A stretch of 64,000 bases of DNA from Prevotellaceae bacterium UBA2852 (GCA_002350855.1 DEFM01000001.1:608-64607); one strand, 5' to 3'; numbered from the stretch's first letter, positions 45,957 through 55,667 are shown. Notes: generated from the sequence alone by a model not told the origin. A program made the numbers and translations.

Positions 45957-46934
45957 ATGAAAAAAATATCAATATTTATCGTAGGTCTGATTTCCTATGC
46001 AGCAGCGATGGCACAGGGAGCGCACGACTTCAAAATCAATGAAGTCTATATCGCTAATCCTGCAGAACCGGAACTGGCAGGTTATCAGGACGAATACGGG
46101 GAAGTTGGTAGCTGGATAGAGATTATGAATTCGTCGTACACCACACACGATATTCGTAGTTGCTTCCTCACCAATAACCTTGCTACGCTTGACGAAAGTC
46201 TGTCGGCACCAGACCGTATCGCACTCATGTCGCTGATTCCGAAAGGCGACGTGCGCACAAATCTTGCCGGAAAGCAGTTTGTGACTTTCTTTGCCGACGG
46301 AAAAACCAACCGTAGCAGCCTGCATCTCAACTTCACCCTCGAAGCAGGCAAGGATAACTTCATTGCCCTCTTCGACGGTAATGGTGTAACTCTCCTCGAC
46401 ACAGTGACCGTGCCTGCAAATCTGCAGCCGGGTTGCAGCTATGCTCGAGTTTACGACGAAGCAAAGAAAGAATATGTGTGGGTTCAGCAGGAAAATACCA
46501 AAGTGACTCCGAACAATGCTAACGACGGACGTCAGGTTTCTGACAAAGTCGGTGAATGGAAGGAGAAAGACCCTCATGGCATAGCAATGGCAATACTCTC
46601 TATGGGTATAGTCTTCAGCTGTCTTATCCTGCTCTTCGCATTCTTCTTCACATTCGGCTGGATTATCAACCGTATGGCTAAGCTCAACCGCGTGAAGGCA
46701 ATCCGTAAGATTCACGAGAGTGCTGAACGCCTCGTTGTCATTGCCAAGGAAGGTACTGAGACCAAAGGTATTGAAATGGAGAACTACGCAGCTGCAATCA
46801 GTCTTGCACTTCATGAGTACATGGGCAATATGCACGATGTGGAAAGCGGCGTACTCACCATCAATCACCATCACAGCGACTGGGAAAACAAGGAGCATCT
46901 GTTGCGCCACACTCCAGAGTTACATCATAAATAA
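45957..46934 (+). CDS. OadG-like pump subunit fused to an N-terminal lamin-tail (LTD-like) domain
   Basis: A 325-residue protein with signal peptide to ~19 (AAAMAQ). Residues ~24-185 look like a lamin-tail/LTD-like beta domain (DFKINEVYIAN; GSWIEIMNSS; FVTFFADGKTN; YARVYDEAKKEYVWV). One membrane segment (~208-235) then precedes a cytosolic tail, the OadG (gamma) part. In known sodium pumps OadG is a small one-membrane protein that helps assembly. The exported LTD-like part is unusual. It lies between mmdA and the biotin carrier gene. Confidence 0.75.
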   Translation: MKKISIFIVGLISYAAAMAQGAHDFKINEVYIANPAEPELAGYQDEYGEVGSWIEIMNSSYTTHDIRSCFLTNNLATLDESLSAPDRIALMSLIPKGDVRTNLAGKQFVTFFADGKTNRSSLHLNFTLEAGKDNFIALFDGNGVTLLDTVTVPANLQPGCSYARVYDEAKKEYVWVQQENTKVTPNNANDGRQVSDKVGEWKEKDPHGIAMAILSMGIVFSCLILLFAFFFTFGWIINRMAKLNRVKAIRKIHESAERLVVIAKEGTETKGIEMENYAAAISLALHEYMGNMHDVESGVLTINHHHSDWENKEHLLRHTPELHHK

Positions 46935-46951
46935 TAAATGCAGAATAGATT

Positions 46952-47380
46952 ATGAAAGAATACAATTATAAAATCAAGGGTGTAGACTACAATGTGAAAA
47001 TCAACGGCATTGAGGAAAACATCGCAAAGGTTGAGGTAAACGGCATCGAATTCGATGTTGAAATGGAAAAGCCAATCGCTCAGCCAAAACCAGTGGTACG
47101 TGCAGTTGCAGCACCTGTTAAGACAATCGAAGCTCCGAAGGCAGCACAGGAAACTGTGGCTCAGGGCGTGACAGCAGTCAAGGCTCCACTGCCAGGAACA
47201 GTAAAGGACATTAAGGTGACTGTAGGTCAGGCTGTGAAGAAGGGTCAGACCGTCATCGTGCTCGAAGCAATGAAGATGGAAAACAACATCGACGCAGAGC
47301 GTGACGGAAAGATTGCAGAAATCCGCGTAGCCAAGGAAGACACCGTAATGGAAGGTGCAGTTTTGGTAACAATTGAATAA
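46952..47380 (+). CDS. Biotin carboxyl carrier protein of the decarboxylase
   Basis: A 142-residue protein. An N-terminal ~45-residue domain (YNYKIKGVDYNVKINGIEEN) precedes a Pro/Ala-rich linker and the C-terminal biotinyl domain (~75-142) with the biotin-attachment motif EAMKM at residues 105-109, Lys108 being the acceptor. It carries CO2 from mmdA to the OadB pump. It starts 17 bases after the OadG-like gene. Confidence 0.93.
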   Translation: MKEYNYKIKGVDYNVKINGIEENIAKVEVNGIEFDVEMEKPIAQPKPVVRAVAAPVKTIEAPKAAQETVAQGVTAVKAPLPGTVKDIKVTVGQAVKKGQTVIVLEAMKMENNIDAERDGKIAEIRVAKEDTVMEGAVLVTIE

Positions 47381-47443
47381 GTTATTGAGATCGAACTCAA
47401 AAACTTAAGAACTTAAGAACTTAAAAACTTAAAAACTTAATTT

Positions 47444-48613
47444 ATGTTTTTAGAATCAATATCAACAATGGACTTCATCGGTCAGAAGTTTACCGACTTC
47501 CTCACCTACACTGGTTTTGCCAATGTGGCGTGGGCGAATATCATTATGATTTGCGTCGGTGCTTTCTTTATCTGGCTTGCCATCAAGAAAGACTTCGAAC
47601 CGCTGTTGCTCATCCCAATCGGTCTTGGTATCATTTTGGGAAATATCCCGTTCAAGGCTGCAGGACTTGAAATAGGTCTCTACGAGGACAATTCCGTCCT
47701 CAATATATTCTATCAGGGAGTGCGACAAGGGTGGTATCCGCCTCTCGTATTCCTCGGTATCGGAGCATTGACAGACTTCAGCTCATTGATTGCTAATCCG
47801 AAACTCATGCTGATCGGTGCTGCAGCACAGTTCGGTATTTTCGGTGCGTATATCATTGCGCTTGCTATGGGATTCGAACCCAACCAGGCAGCTGGTATCG
47901 CAATTATCGGTGGTGCTGACGGACCAACCGCCATCTTCTTGTCATCCAAGCTTTCACCAAACCTCATGGGTGCAATCGCGGTGTGTGCATACTCTTACAT
48001 GGCACTTGTACCGGTTATTCAGCCGTTCATCATGCGTGCTCTTACTACTAAGAAGGAGAAGCTTATCAAGATGCAGAAGAGCCGTGAGGTGAGCCAGACA
48101 GAACGTATGATTTTCCCAATCGTGGGTCTCCTCATCACTACATTCATTGTGCCTTCAGGTCTTCCACTGCTCGGTATGCTCTTCTTCGGTAACCTGCTTA
48201 AGGAAAGCACTAAGACTACTCGTCTGGCAAAGACAGCTGGTGCAGCCCTCAACGACATCGTTGTGATGCTACTCGGACTCACAGTCGGTTGCTCTACTCA
48301 GGCAAGTGAATTCCTCACAATGGACACTATCCTCATCTTCGTTCTTGGTGCATGCGCATTCATGATTGCAAGTGCGAGCGGTGTTCTCTTCGTGAAGTTC
48401 ATGAACCTTTTCCTGCCTCAGGGTAAGAAGATCAATCCTCTGATTGGTAATGCCGGAGTAAGTGCTGTGCCTATGGCTGCACGAATCTCCAACCAGGAAG
48501 GTCTCAAAGCTGATCCGCACAACTTCCTGCTCATGCATGCTATGGGTCCAAATGTAGCAGGTGTTATCGGTTCTGCAGTTGCAGCCGGTGTACTCCTCGG
48601 ATTCCTCTCATAG
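47444..48613 (+). CDS. oadB: Sodium-translocating decarboxylase beta subunit
   Basis: A 389-residue membrane protein with about ten membrane segments. The N-terminal (YPPLVFLGIGALTDFSSLIA) and pump-core motifs (GIAIIGGADGPTAIFLSSKL, and NAGVSAVPMAARISNQEG near 331) match OadB/MmdB. It decarboxylates the carboxybiotin and exports Na+, storing energy. Together with the Nqr complex this makes the sodium gradient central for the organism. It ends at a strong hairpin. Confidence 0.94.
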   Translation: MFLESISTMDFIGQKFTDFLTYTGFANVAWANIIMICVGAFFIWLAIKKDFEPLLLIPIGLGIILGNIPFKAAGLEIGLYEDNSVLNIFYQGVRQGWYPPLVFLGIGALTDFSSLIANPKLMLIGAAAQFGIFGAYIIALAMGFEPNQAAGIAIIGGADGPTAIFLSSKLSPNLMGAIAVCAYSYMALVPVIQPFIMRALTTKKEKLIKMQKSREVSQTERMIFPIVGLLITTFIVPSGLPLLGMLFFGNLLKESTKTTRLAKTAGAALNDIVVMLLGLTVGCSTQASEFLTMDTILIFVLGACAFMIASASGVLFVKFMNLFLPQGKKINPLIGNAGVSAVPMAARISNQEGLKADPHNFLLMHAMGPNVAGVIGSAVAAGVLLGFLS

Positions 48614-48635
48614 TAGCATACTAATTTGCAAAATC

Positions 48636-48684
48636 AAAATCATCCGCCGGGTTCGCCCTATGAACCTGACGGATGATTTTTTTT
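48636..48684 (+). terminator. Terminator of the methylmalonyl-CoA decarboxylase operon
   Basis: An 11-bp stem AAAATCATCCG / CGGATGATTTT with an inner GGGTTC/GAACCT stem, followed by eight T residues. Confidence 0.9.
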
Positions 48685-48894
48685 ATTCCAGTTACTTGAT
48701 GAAATCACAAGTATAAATTATAACCACTGTTAAAACACCTGGTTTTTTTGTTAAACAAATGCAAATAGAGTAGGGTTGTTGAAATAATTATTTTGTGGTG
48801 ATTAAACTTTGGTATAATTTTACAATCGAAAAGTTAAAATAGCTCTCTGTTTTAACTAAAAGAGATAGAAATGTATTAAAAACAAATAATTATT

Positions 48895-50448
48895 ATGAAG
48901 ATGAAAGTAGCAAAGAAGAAAATGTATCAGTTTGTAGCTGTTGCAATTCTGATGTCAAGCGCATTTAGTGCGTTCGCAACTTCGTATGTGATGAAAAGCA
49001 GCAATGACAATCCGTCGGAATTGGCTGCTGTAACAGAAACCCAGCCGGAGAATGAGGCTTTTATGACAAAGACTGCTCTTGCCGACGTCACTCCTCCTCA
49101 ACCGGTGGATCTGACAGAAGCTGCAGAGAAAGCATGCAACGCAGTGGTATATATTAAGGTAACGCTGGGTGGTGAAACCCGTGAGGTGGAATACTATGAT
49201 CCGTTTGAGGATTTCTTCGGTGATTTCTTCGGTCGTGGAAACCGTGGCGGTTCACAGCGTCGTCAGATTCAGACCCCAAAACAGGAGGCTGCAGGAAGCG
49301 GTGTAATCATTTCTGCCGACGGCTACATCGTGACCAACAATCATGTTGTGGAGAAAGCAAACGAAATTACAATCACTCTTAATGACAACCGAGAATTCAC
49401 AGCACGTGTTATTGGTCTTGACGCAACCACAGATTTGGCTCTCCTTAAGATTGATGCTACAGACCTTCCTGCTATCACCATTGGTGACAGTGATGCTCTG
49501 AAGGTTGGCGAATGGGTGCTGGCTGTAGGTAATCCGTTTAATCTCACTTCAACAGTGACTGCAGGTATCGTAAGTGCCAAAGCGCGTCACGTGGGCGGTA
49601 GCCAGAACGGAATAGAATCGTTTATCCAGACAGATGCAGCCATCAACAAGGGTAATTCAGGCGGTGCACTCGTCAACGCTCGTGGAGAACTTGTCGGCAT
49701 CAATGCCATGCTTTATAGTCAGACTGGTTCGTTCACCGGATATGGCTTTGCTATTCCTGTAAGTATAATGAAGAAGGTTGTTGGCGACCTGCGAGCTTAC
49801 GGCACAGTTCAACGTGCACTCCTTGGCATCAGCGGAACCGACTTGCATAACTATATAGAAAGCAAGCGCCACGAAGATGAGAAGTTTGTTGCTGATTTCG
49901 GTACAAACGACGGTGTATATGTGGCAGAAGTTATGGAAGACGGCGGTGCAGCTGATGCTGGTTTGAAGGAAGGCGATGTGATAATTTCTATGGACGGAAA
50001 GAAAATCACAAAGATGTCCGAACTTCAGGAGGCAACTACAAAGTACAGCCCTGGTGACAAGGCTATCGTTGGATTTATCCGCGACAAGAAGCAGAAGACC
50101 GCAACTATTACATTCCGTAACTCTCGTGGAACAACTAAGGTTGTGACCTCGCAGAAAATGGATGTACTCGGTGCTGAATTCAAAGAACTCTCCGATTCTC
50201 AGAAGAAAACTCTCAATTTGAGCTATGGAGTTCAGGTCACAAAGCTTGGCGATGGACGTCTGCAACAGGCCGGTGTGCCACAGAATTTCATCATACTCAA
50301 GGTTAACAATCAGAACATCAAGACTGTAAGCGACCTCGAGAGCGCATTCAAGTCAGCACAGTCTTCACCAGAACAGACTCTTTGGATGTGGGGTAAGACT
50401 CCTGCCGGCAATCCACGCAGTTTCGCTATTTATCTTGGCGACGAGTAA
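48895..50448 (+). CDS. Do/DegQ (HtrA) family serine protease
   Basis: A 517-residue periplasmic protease with an N-terminal signal/anchor (~11-29). The trypsin-like domain has catalytic His150 in VTNNHVVEK, Asp180 in TTDLALLKID and Ser255 in KGNSGGALVN. Two PDZ domains follow (~300-400 with GVYVAEVMEDGGAADAGLKEGD, and ~425-515). It degrades or refolds damaged periplasmic proteins. The 281 bases before it hold the upstream terminator and A/T-rich sequence; I see no heat-shock-type promoter I can name. Confidence 0.93.
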   Translation: MKMKVAKKKMYQFVAVAILMSSAFSAFATSYVMKSSNDNPSELAAVTETQPENEAFMTKTALADVTPPQPVDLTEAAEKACNAVVYIKVTLGGETREVEYYDPFEDFFGDFFGRGNRGGSQRRQIQTPKQEAAGSGVIISADGYIVTNNHVVEKANEITITLNDNREFTARVIGLDATTDLALLKIDATDLPAITIGDSDALKVGEWVLAVGNPFNLTSTVTAGIVSAKARHVGGSQNGIESFIQTDAAINKGNSGGALVNARGELVGINAMLYSQTGSFTGYGFAIPVSIMKKVVGDLRAYGTVQRALLGISGTDLHNYIESKRHEDEKFVADFGTNDGVYVAEVMEDGGAADAGLKEGDVIISMDGKKITKMSELQEATTKYSPGDKAIVGFIRDKKQKTATITFRNSRGTTKVVTSQKMDVLGAEFKELSDSQKKTLNLSYGVQVTKLGDGRLQQAGVPQNFIILKVNNQNIKTVSDLESAFKSAQSSPEQTLWMWGKTPAGNPRSFAIYLGDE

Positions 50449-50470
50449 TCTGATTGTCAGATAATCATTA

Positions 50471-50522
50471 AATGGGAAACCGAAATATAGTGCATGTTTG
50501 CATATTTTCTGGTTTTCCATTT
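50471..50522 (+). terminator. Terminator of the DegQ-like gene
   Basis: A long imperfect hairpin: AATGGGAAACCGAAATATAG with TGCA on the left pairs with TGCATATTTTCTGGTTTTCC on the right, followed by ATTTTCTTGTTT. Confidence 0.7.
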
Positions 50523-50543
50523 TCTTGTTTAAATAATATGTAT

Positions 50544-50551
50544 TAACTTTG
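50544..50551 (+). promoter_or_regulatory. -7 element for the Wza-like gene
   Basis: TAACTTTG, ~40 bases before the start codon; a TTG lies 16 bases upstream, shorter than the usual spacing. Confidence 0.55.
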
Positions 50552-50592
50552 CATCTGTTTAAGTATAAAGAAAAAACTGAATTAGAAAAATC

Positions 50593-51402
50593 ATGAAGAA
50601 ATTTTCCTCAATACTTGCAGTCGCACTTCTTTTCGGTGCAGTAGTGTTTAACAATAGTTGTACTTCATATAAGAACGTACCTTATATCCAGAATAGCATG
50701 GATGTGGATCTTACAGCTACTCGCAACACTTTGTATGATGCACGTATCATGCCTAAGGACATTCTTACCATTACAGTGAACTGCCCAGAAGACGAAAAAG
50801 CCGCTCAGCGTTTTAACCTTACTACTCAGATTGATAGAAATTCATCATTTGGTTCAATAAGTTCTTCAGGTCAGTTGCAGCAATATATTGTTTCCAATGA
50901 CGGTAAAATCAATTTTCCATTGGTAGGTGAAATAACAGTAGTTGGTAAGACTAAGACTGAACTCGAACGCTATCTCGAAAGCCTTATCTGCCCTCGTTTC
51001 ATCACAGCACAGACTGTGGTTGTCGTAAATATGGCAAACTACAAGGTGGCTGTTCTTGGTGAAGTAAACCGTTCAGGTATGTTTACTGCAACTAATGGTA
51101 AGATGAACATTTTCGAGGCTTTGGCTCAGGCTGGTGACATGACAATCTGGGGACGTCGCGACAGCGTGAAAGTGATTCGTGAGAATGAATTCGGTGAACG
51201 CAGTATTGCAGTTCTCAATCTCAATGATGCAAATGTTATTGCTTCGCCATACTATCAGTTGCAGCAGAACGACATCGTGATTGTCACTCCAAACAAGACT
51301 AAGGCAAAGAACTCAGGAATCGGTAGTGAAACTTCTTTGTGGTTCAGCGCAACCAGTATCTTGGTTTCACTCGCTTCATTGCTCTACAACATCTTGAAGT
51401 AA
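50593..51402 (+). CDS. Polysaccharide export lipoprotein (Wza-like)
   Basis: A 269-residue lipoprotein (lipobox ending NNSC, Cys24). A Poly_export domain (~55-140: MPKDILTITVN; LQQYIVSNDGKINFPLVGEI) is followed by SLBB domains (~148-245: YKVAVLGEVNRSGMF; NIFEALAQAGDMTIWG), and the C-terminus is a hydrophobic helix. It should form an outer-membrane export channel for capsule or exopolysaccharide. No Wzc-type kinase, polymerase or glycosyltransferase lies beside it, so it is an orphan here. Confidence 0.88.
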   Translation: MKKFSSILAVALLFGAVVFNNSCTSYKNVPYIQNSMDVDLTATRNTLYDARIMPKDILTITVNCPEDEKAAQRFNLTTQIDRNSSFGSISSSGQLQQYIVSNDGKINFPLVGEITVVGKTKTELERYLESLICPRFITAQTVVVVNMANYKVAVLGEVNRSGMFTATNGKMNIFEALAQAGDMTIWGRRDSVKVIRENEFGERSIAVLNLNDANVIASPYYQLQQNDIVIVTPNKTKAKNSGIGSETSLWFSATSILVSLASLLYNILK

Positions 51403-51422
51403 TACACATATTTAAATATATT

Positions 51423-51457
51423 AATAGCCCTCCAAATTCTCGGTTTGAAGGGCTATT
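51423..51457. terminator. Bidirectional terminator between the Wza-like and LacI-type genes
   Basis: A 14-bp nearly perfect stem (AATAGCCCTCCAAA / TTTGAAGGGCTATT, one G-U/C-A position) with a 7-base loop; A/T-rich ends suit both convergent transcripts. Confidence 0.85.
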
Positions 51458-51486
51458 ATTATTGTTTGTTTCAATAGGGAAGCGAG

Positions 51487-52554
51487 TTAGTCTTTGTAGA
51501 AATCGATGTTCTCGCGGGTAAGAAGTTCAATGGATACGTAGTGATCTACTTTCTGCTTCATACGCAGCACACAGGCATTAACCATTGAACGCATGCAGTT
51601 GAGACCTTGTTTCTGCGGGTGCTGGGCAATAAGGAAATCCACGCTTCCGTCCTTTATGCAAGACACATTAGGAAGAATGGCATCATAACCGAGAAGAGTG
51701 ACATGCTTGTGCTTAGGCATTTCTTCCTTGAGGAAATCAGCGATTTTGTATACCGACGAGTTGAATGTCACTCCATAGAGCACGTCTGGATTGTTTGTGA
51801 AGAACTCTGTGAGACGTTCCTTCATCCCTTTCTTGTCGTAGACATATAAATCCAAGTCAACAATGGTAGTCTTAGGACTATGCTCCTTGATGTACTTACG
51901 GAAACCTCCCTCACGGTCAAGCTGCTGACGGCTGGCCACACGTCCTTCTCCAAGAATTTTGAAGATGGCAACTTTCTTTGTTCCTGCAGCGGCCATAAGA
52001 ATGATGCGGGCTGCAAATTCTCCGCTTCGAATAGAATCCTGTCCGTAGAAAGTGACTGGATGGAAATCAGCCCATGTGGAGTCAATTAGTGCATAAGGAA
52101 TGTTGTTCTCCGTTAGTTTGTCCACAAACTTGGACATTATGTTGAAGTTGAAGATAGGACCGATGATTACCGCAAAAGGTTTGCTGTCAACCAACAGCTG
52201 AGCCTGTGTGTCAAACGAACTGTCGTTGAACGGGTCATAGCGGAAAATCTTGAAGGATATCTTAAAGTCGCTATATCTTCGCAGACCTTCCACAAGTCCT
52301 TTCTCTACTCGTGCCCAATAGCTGTCGTCCTCATGCATAGGCAGAATCGCAGCGAAATAATATGTCTTGTTTGTTGCAAGAGCACTTGCATAGTGGTTGG
52401 GGACATAGTTAATTTCGTCAAGTATCTTCTGAACTTTTGCAAGGCTGGATTTGGAGACGTTCATGCGTCCGTGAATCACTCTGTCCACGGTTCCGACTGA
52501 TACTCCTGCACGTTCAGCTATATCTTTTATTCGTATTTTTGATTGAATTTCCAT
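51487..52554 (-). CDS. LacI family transcriptional regulator
   Basis: A 355-residue repressor: N-terminal HTH (IRIKDIAERAGVSVGTVDRVIHG) with the hinge helix NVSKSSLAKVQKILDEINYVPN, then a periplasmic-binding-type sensor (~65-335) that would bind a sugar. The ATG at 52554 is used; the frame also opens four codons earlier at a TTG. It lies 15 bases after the LuxR-type gene on the same strand, so the two are probably co-transcribed. The target is not visible: no sugar-use gene is adjacent. Confidence 0.9.
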   Translation of the reverse strand: MEIQSKIRIKDIAERAGVSVGTVDRVIHGRMNVSKSSLAKVQKILDEINYVPNHYASALATNKTYYFAAILPMHEDDSYWARVEKGLVEGLRRYSDFKISFKIFRYDPFNDSSFDTQAQLLVDSKPFAVIIGPIFNFNIMSKFVDKLTENNIPYALIDSTWADFHPVTFYGQDSIRSGEFAARIILMAAAGTKKVAIFKILGEGRVASRQQLDREGGFRKYIKEHSPKTTIVDLDLYVYDKKGMKERLTEFFTNNPDVLYGVTFNSSVYKIADFLKEEMPKHKHVTLLGYDAILPNVSCIKDGSVDFLIAQHPQKQGLNCMRSMVNACVLRMKQKVDHYVSIELLTRENIDFYKD

Positions 52555-52569
52555 GATAGAAATCAATAA

Positions 52570-53181
52570 TTAGATGTCGTCAATATTTACAAGCCCGTGG
52601 GTGACAGCATAGATTGTAAGTGCGGAAACAGAACGCATGTTCAGCTTTTCGCAGATATTTTTTCTATGCGAGATGACTGTGGGGAGTGAAATACACAAAT
52701 GGTCTGCTATTTCCTTGTTGATGTAGCCTTTGACAACAAGCGCCAAGACTTCCGCCTCACGTTTGCTGATAGGTATACTGGGTTTCATCACATCCTGCTC
52801 TTCCAAGTTGCCATGATGATAACCGTGCCCTTGTGGGTTGGCATGTCCATGGTCATGGAGTGTGAGTAGGGATTTCACAAGGTCTGGTTCCAAAAGGGAA
52901 GGGTTGAGCGTGTGGAAATTAGCAAACTGAGTGCTTGCCATAGGTTGGGCTGTGAGCACAATGGTCTTGTTCGGTTCCTTTAGGAAAAAGGACGCATGCT
53001 CAAGCAGAATCTGTGACGACACAAAGTAATGAAAGAATGGTGCTTCGTCTATCTCCTGTTTCAATTCCTGAACAGATGTGAACACACTGATATCAGCACG
53101 TGGGATGATGTCGGATATTATCGACATCAGTCCCATGGCTTCAAGTGTATTCTTATCAATAATTGCTATTCGTGGAATCAT
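52570..53181 (-). CDS. LuxR-type regulator with receiver lacking the phospho-Asp and His-rich linker
   Basis: A 203-residue protein. The N-terminal ~105 residues have the fold pattern of a response-regulator receiver (PRIAIIDKNTLEAMGLMSII), but the segment where the phosphorylated Asp should sit reads HYFVSSQILL, with Ser. A linker (~105-125) carries six His (109, 111, 113, 119, 122, 123). The C-terminal LuxR HTH (~138-196) is complete: ISKREAEVLALVVKGYINKE and HLCISLPTVISHRKNICEKL. It probably senses something other than phosphorylation. It is flanked by recA and the LacI-type gene on the same strand. Confidence 0.8.
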   Translation of the reverse strand: MIPRIAIIDKNTLEAMGLMSIISDIIPRADISVFTSVQELKQEIDEAPFFHYFVSSQILLEHASFFLKEPNKTIVLTAQPMASTQFANFHTLNPSLLEPDLVKSLLTLHDHGHANPQGHGYHHGNLEEQDVMKPSIPISKREAEVLALVVKGYINKEIADHLCISLPTVISHRKNICEKLNMRSVSALTIYAVTHGLVNIDDI

Positions 53182-53202
53182 CACAGAAACAAATACAGGC
53201 TT

Positions 53203-54249
53203 TTATTCTTCTTTTTTGTTGGTAGCTTTCTTTGCTCCATTCTGGATTTTCTCCATGATAGCTGCCTCAAGTTCTTCAGACAGTTCTGGATTGTCCTCAA
53301 TCAAACTCTTTGTAGCGTCGCGTCCCTGAGCGAGTTTCTGATCGTTGTAAGAGAACCAGCTGCCGCTTTTCTTGATGATACCGTATTCAACACCAAGGTC
53401 TACAATCTCACCCGAACGTGAGATACCTGTGCCGAACATGATGTCGAACTCGCATTTGCGGAATGGAGGCGCAACTTTGTTTTTGACAACCTTAACTTTA
53501 GTCAGACTTCCGATTATGTTATCTCCGTCTTTGATTGTTGAAGCTTTACGAATGTCCAGACGTACTGACGCATAGAATTTAAGAGCGTTTCCTCCAGTTG
53601 TTGTTTCTGGATTGCCGAACATTACACCGATTTTTTCACGCAGCTGGTTGATAAAGATGCATGTAGTCTTGGTTTTGCTGATGTTTGCGGTGAGCTTGCG
53701 GAGAGCCTGGCTCATCAGTCGGGCATGCAGACCAACCTTGCTGTCACCCATATCACCTTCAATTTCGGATTTTGGAGTGAGGGCTGCGACAGAGTCAATG
53801 ATGATGATGTCGATGGCAGAAGAGCGAATGAGCTGATCTGCTATTTCGAGAGCTTGCTCACCGTTGTCCGGTTGAGATATAAGGAGGTTGTCGGTGTCTA
53901 CACCAAGATTCTCTGCATAGAAACGGTCAAAAGCATGTTCTGCATCGATGAATGCTGCAATGCCGCCTGCTTTCTGTGCTTCTGCAATAGCATGAATAGC
54001 GAGGGTTGTCTTACCGGAAGATTCCGGTCCATAGATTTCAATGATGCGACCTTTAGGGTAACCGCCTACTCCGAGAGCTGCATTGAGTCCGATGGAACCA
54101 GTAGGGATGACTTCTACATCCTCAACTTTGTCGTCGCCCATCTTCATGATTGAACCATGACCGTAGCTCTTCTCTATTTTTTCCATTGCTGCTTGCAATG
54201 CTTTCAGTTTCTCATTGCTTTCAGCTGGTTTGTTAGTGTCTTTAGCCAT
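53203..54249 (-). CDS. recA: Recombinase A
   Basis: A 348-residue RecA. Walker A is [18 protein letters not shown], Walker B lies in [20 protein letters not shown], and the L1/L2 loops and [20 protein letters not shown] are intact. It catalyses strand exchange and triggers SOS self-cleavage of LexA. The gene lies 21 bases upstream of the LuxR-type gene, same strand. No LexA-type box was identified in the ~45 bases before the start. Confidence 0.97.
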   Translation of the reverse strand: MAKDTNKPAESNEKLKALQAAMEKIEKSYGHGSIMKMGDDKVEDVEVIPTGSIGLNAALGVGGYPKGRIIEIYGPESSGKTTLAIHAIAEAQKAGGIAAFIDAEHAFDRFYAENLGVDTDNLLISQPDNGEQALEIADQLIRSSAIDIIIIDSVAALTPKSEIEGDMGDSKVGLHARLMSQALRKLTANISKTKTTCIFINQLREKIGVMFGNPETTTGGNALKFYASVRLDIRKASTIKDGDNIIGSLTKVKVVKNKVAPPFRKCEFDIMFGTGISRSGEIVDLGVEYGIIKKSGSWFSYNDQKLAQGRDATKSLIEDNPELSEELEAAIMEKIQNGAKKATNKKEE

Positions 54250-54296
54250 TATGAATTTGTATTTAAGATTATTAGATGTTTGCTGTTGAAAAAAAA

Positions 54297-55544
54297 TTAC
54301 AATTCTAGATTCTCGTCGTGTACCTCATGCCAAGGCAGACCCTGAATGTTGAGCTGCTCCATAAATGGATCTGGATCGAAGTCTTCTACATTCCATACTC
54401 CAGGTTTCTTCCAGATGCCTTTGAGGAACATCATCGCTCCAATCATAGCTGGTACACCAGTGGTGTAGCTTACTCCCTGCATACCTGTTTCTTTGTATGC
54501 AGCCTCGTGTGAACAGTTGTTGTAGACGTAGTATGTGTGTTCCTTTCCGTCTTTGATACCACGGATACGGCAACCGATACTGGTTTCACCTTCGTAGTTC
54601 TCACCAAGGTCTTGTGGATTTGGAAGAACTGCCTTCAGGAATTGCAGAGGCACGATTTTAACTTTGACGTTTTTGTTGCTGCCGTCTGCAAGAGGAGCTT
54701 CATATTCGATTTCGTCAATGCGGCTCATTCCCAAGTTCTGAATCACATCGAGGTAAGTAAGGTACTGCTGTCCGAATGTCATCCAGAAACGTGCACGCTT
54801 AATGGTTGGATAGTTCTTTACGAGTGATTCCAACTCTTCGTGATGCAAAAGATAGGATTCACGAGGACCGATGTTAGGGTAGGTGAGTGGCTGGTGGAAT
54901 TCCAAAGGTTCGGTTTCAATCCATTTCCCGTCTTCATAGTAAAGTCCTTTTTGTGTTATCTCACGAATGTTGATTTCCGGATTGAAATTTGTGGCAAAAG
55001 CCTTGTGGTGATTGCCGGCATTGCAATCCACTATGTCGAGATACTGAATTTCATCGAAATGGTGCTTTGCCGCATAGGCGGTGTAAACACCGCTTACTCC
55101 CGGGTCAAAACCGCATCCGAGAATAGCAGTGAGACCAGCTTGTTCAAAACGCTCCTTGTAAGCCCATTGCCATGAGTATTCGAAATGAGCTTCGTCACGA
55201 GGTTCGTAGTTGGCTGTGTCAAGATAGTTGACACCTGTCTGTAAACAAGCCTCCATGATGGTCAGATCTTGATATGGCAACGCAAGGTTAATTACAAGTT
55301 CTGGTTTATAGCTGTTCAGAAGAGCTACCAGTTCTTCTACGCTGTCAGCGTCAACACGTGCCGAACTCAGTTCAGGTATGTTCTTACCCTTATATGTAGC
55401 TTTAAGGGTTTCAACTAATTTGTCACATTTAGCCTTTGTGCGGCTTGCAATCATGACTTCTGTGAAAACGTCAGGGTTTTGCACAACCTTGTGTGCAGCT
55501 ACGGTTGCAACACCTCCTGCACCAATAATTATTACTCTGCTCAT
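54297..55544 (-). CDS. Carboxynorspermidine dehydrogenase (saccharopine dehydrogenase family)
   Basis: A 415-residue NADPH-dependent enzyme. The Rossmann motif [19 protein letters not shown] starts the protein, and [40 protein letters not shown] and [15 protein letters not shown] match carboxynorspermidine dehydrogenase of Bacteroidetes. That enzyme makes carboxyspermidine for spermidine synthesis; the decarboxylase partner is not in the window. An alternative reading as a lysine-pathway saccharopine dehydrogenase is less likely by length and sequence. Confidence 0.85.
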   Translation of the reverse strand: MSRVIIIGAGGVATVAAHKVVQNPDVFTEVMIASRTKAKCDKLVETLKATYKGKNIPELSSARVDADSVEELVALLNSYKPELVINLALPYQDLTIMEACLQTGVNYLDTANYEPRDEAHFEYSWQWAYKERFEQAGLTAILGCGFDPGVSGVYTAYAAKHHFDEIQYLDIVDCNAGNHHKAFATNFNPEINIREITQKGLYYEDGKWIETEPLEFHQPLTYPNIGPRESYLLHHEELESLVKNYPTIKRARFWMTFGQQYLTYLDVIQNLGMSRIDEIEYEAPLADGSNKNVKVKIVPLQFLKAVLPNPQDLGENYEGETSIGCRIRGIKDGKEHTYYVYNNCSHEAAYKETGMQGVSYTTGVPAMIGAMMFLKGIWKKPGVWNVEDFDPDPFMEQLNIQGLPWHEVHDENLEL

Positions 55545-55574
55545 AGTGTTTTTGTCTTTTTATTTTTTTCCACA

Positions 55575-55606
55575 CAAATGTAGCACAATTATTTTAGACA
55601 TACAAT
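55575..55606 (-). promoter_or_regulatory. Promoter of the carboxynorspermidine dehydrogenase gene
   Basis: On the reverse strand ATTG (55603-55606), 20 bases, TACATTTG (55575-55582), ~30 bases before the start codon. Confidence 0.7.
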
Positions 55607-55667
55607 AAGATAGTGATATTTTCTGTACTTTTTTGTGTTTTCACTTTTCTGATTGTGCTTTTATTCT

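Noticed and set aside
45969..46910. A 313-residue reverse-strand frame across the OadG-like gene
   Set aside because: Shadow frame; the forward protein has a signal peptide, membrane segment and operon fit.
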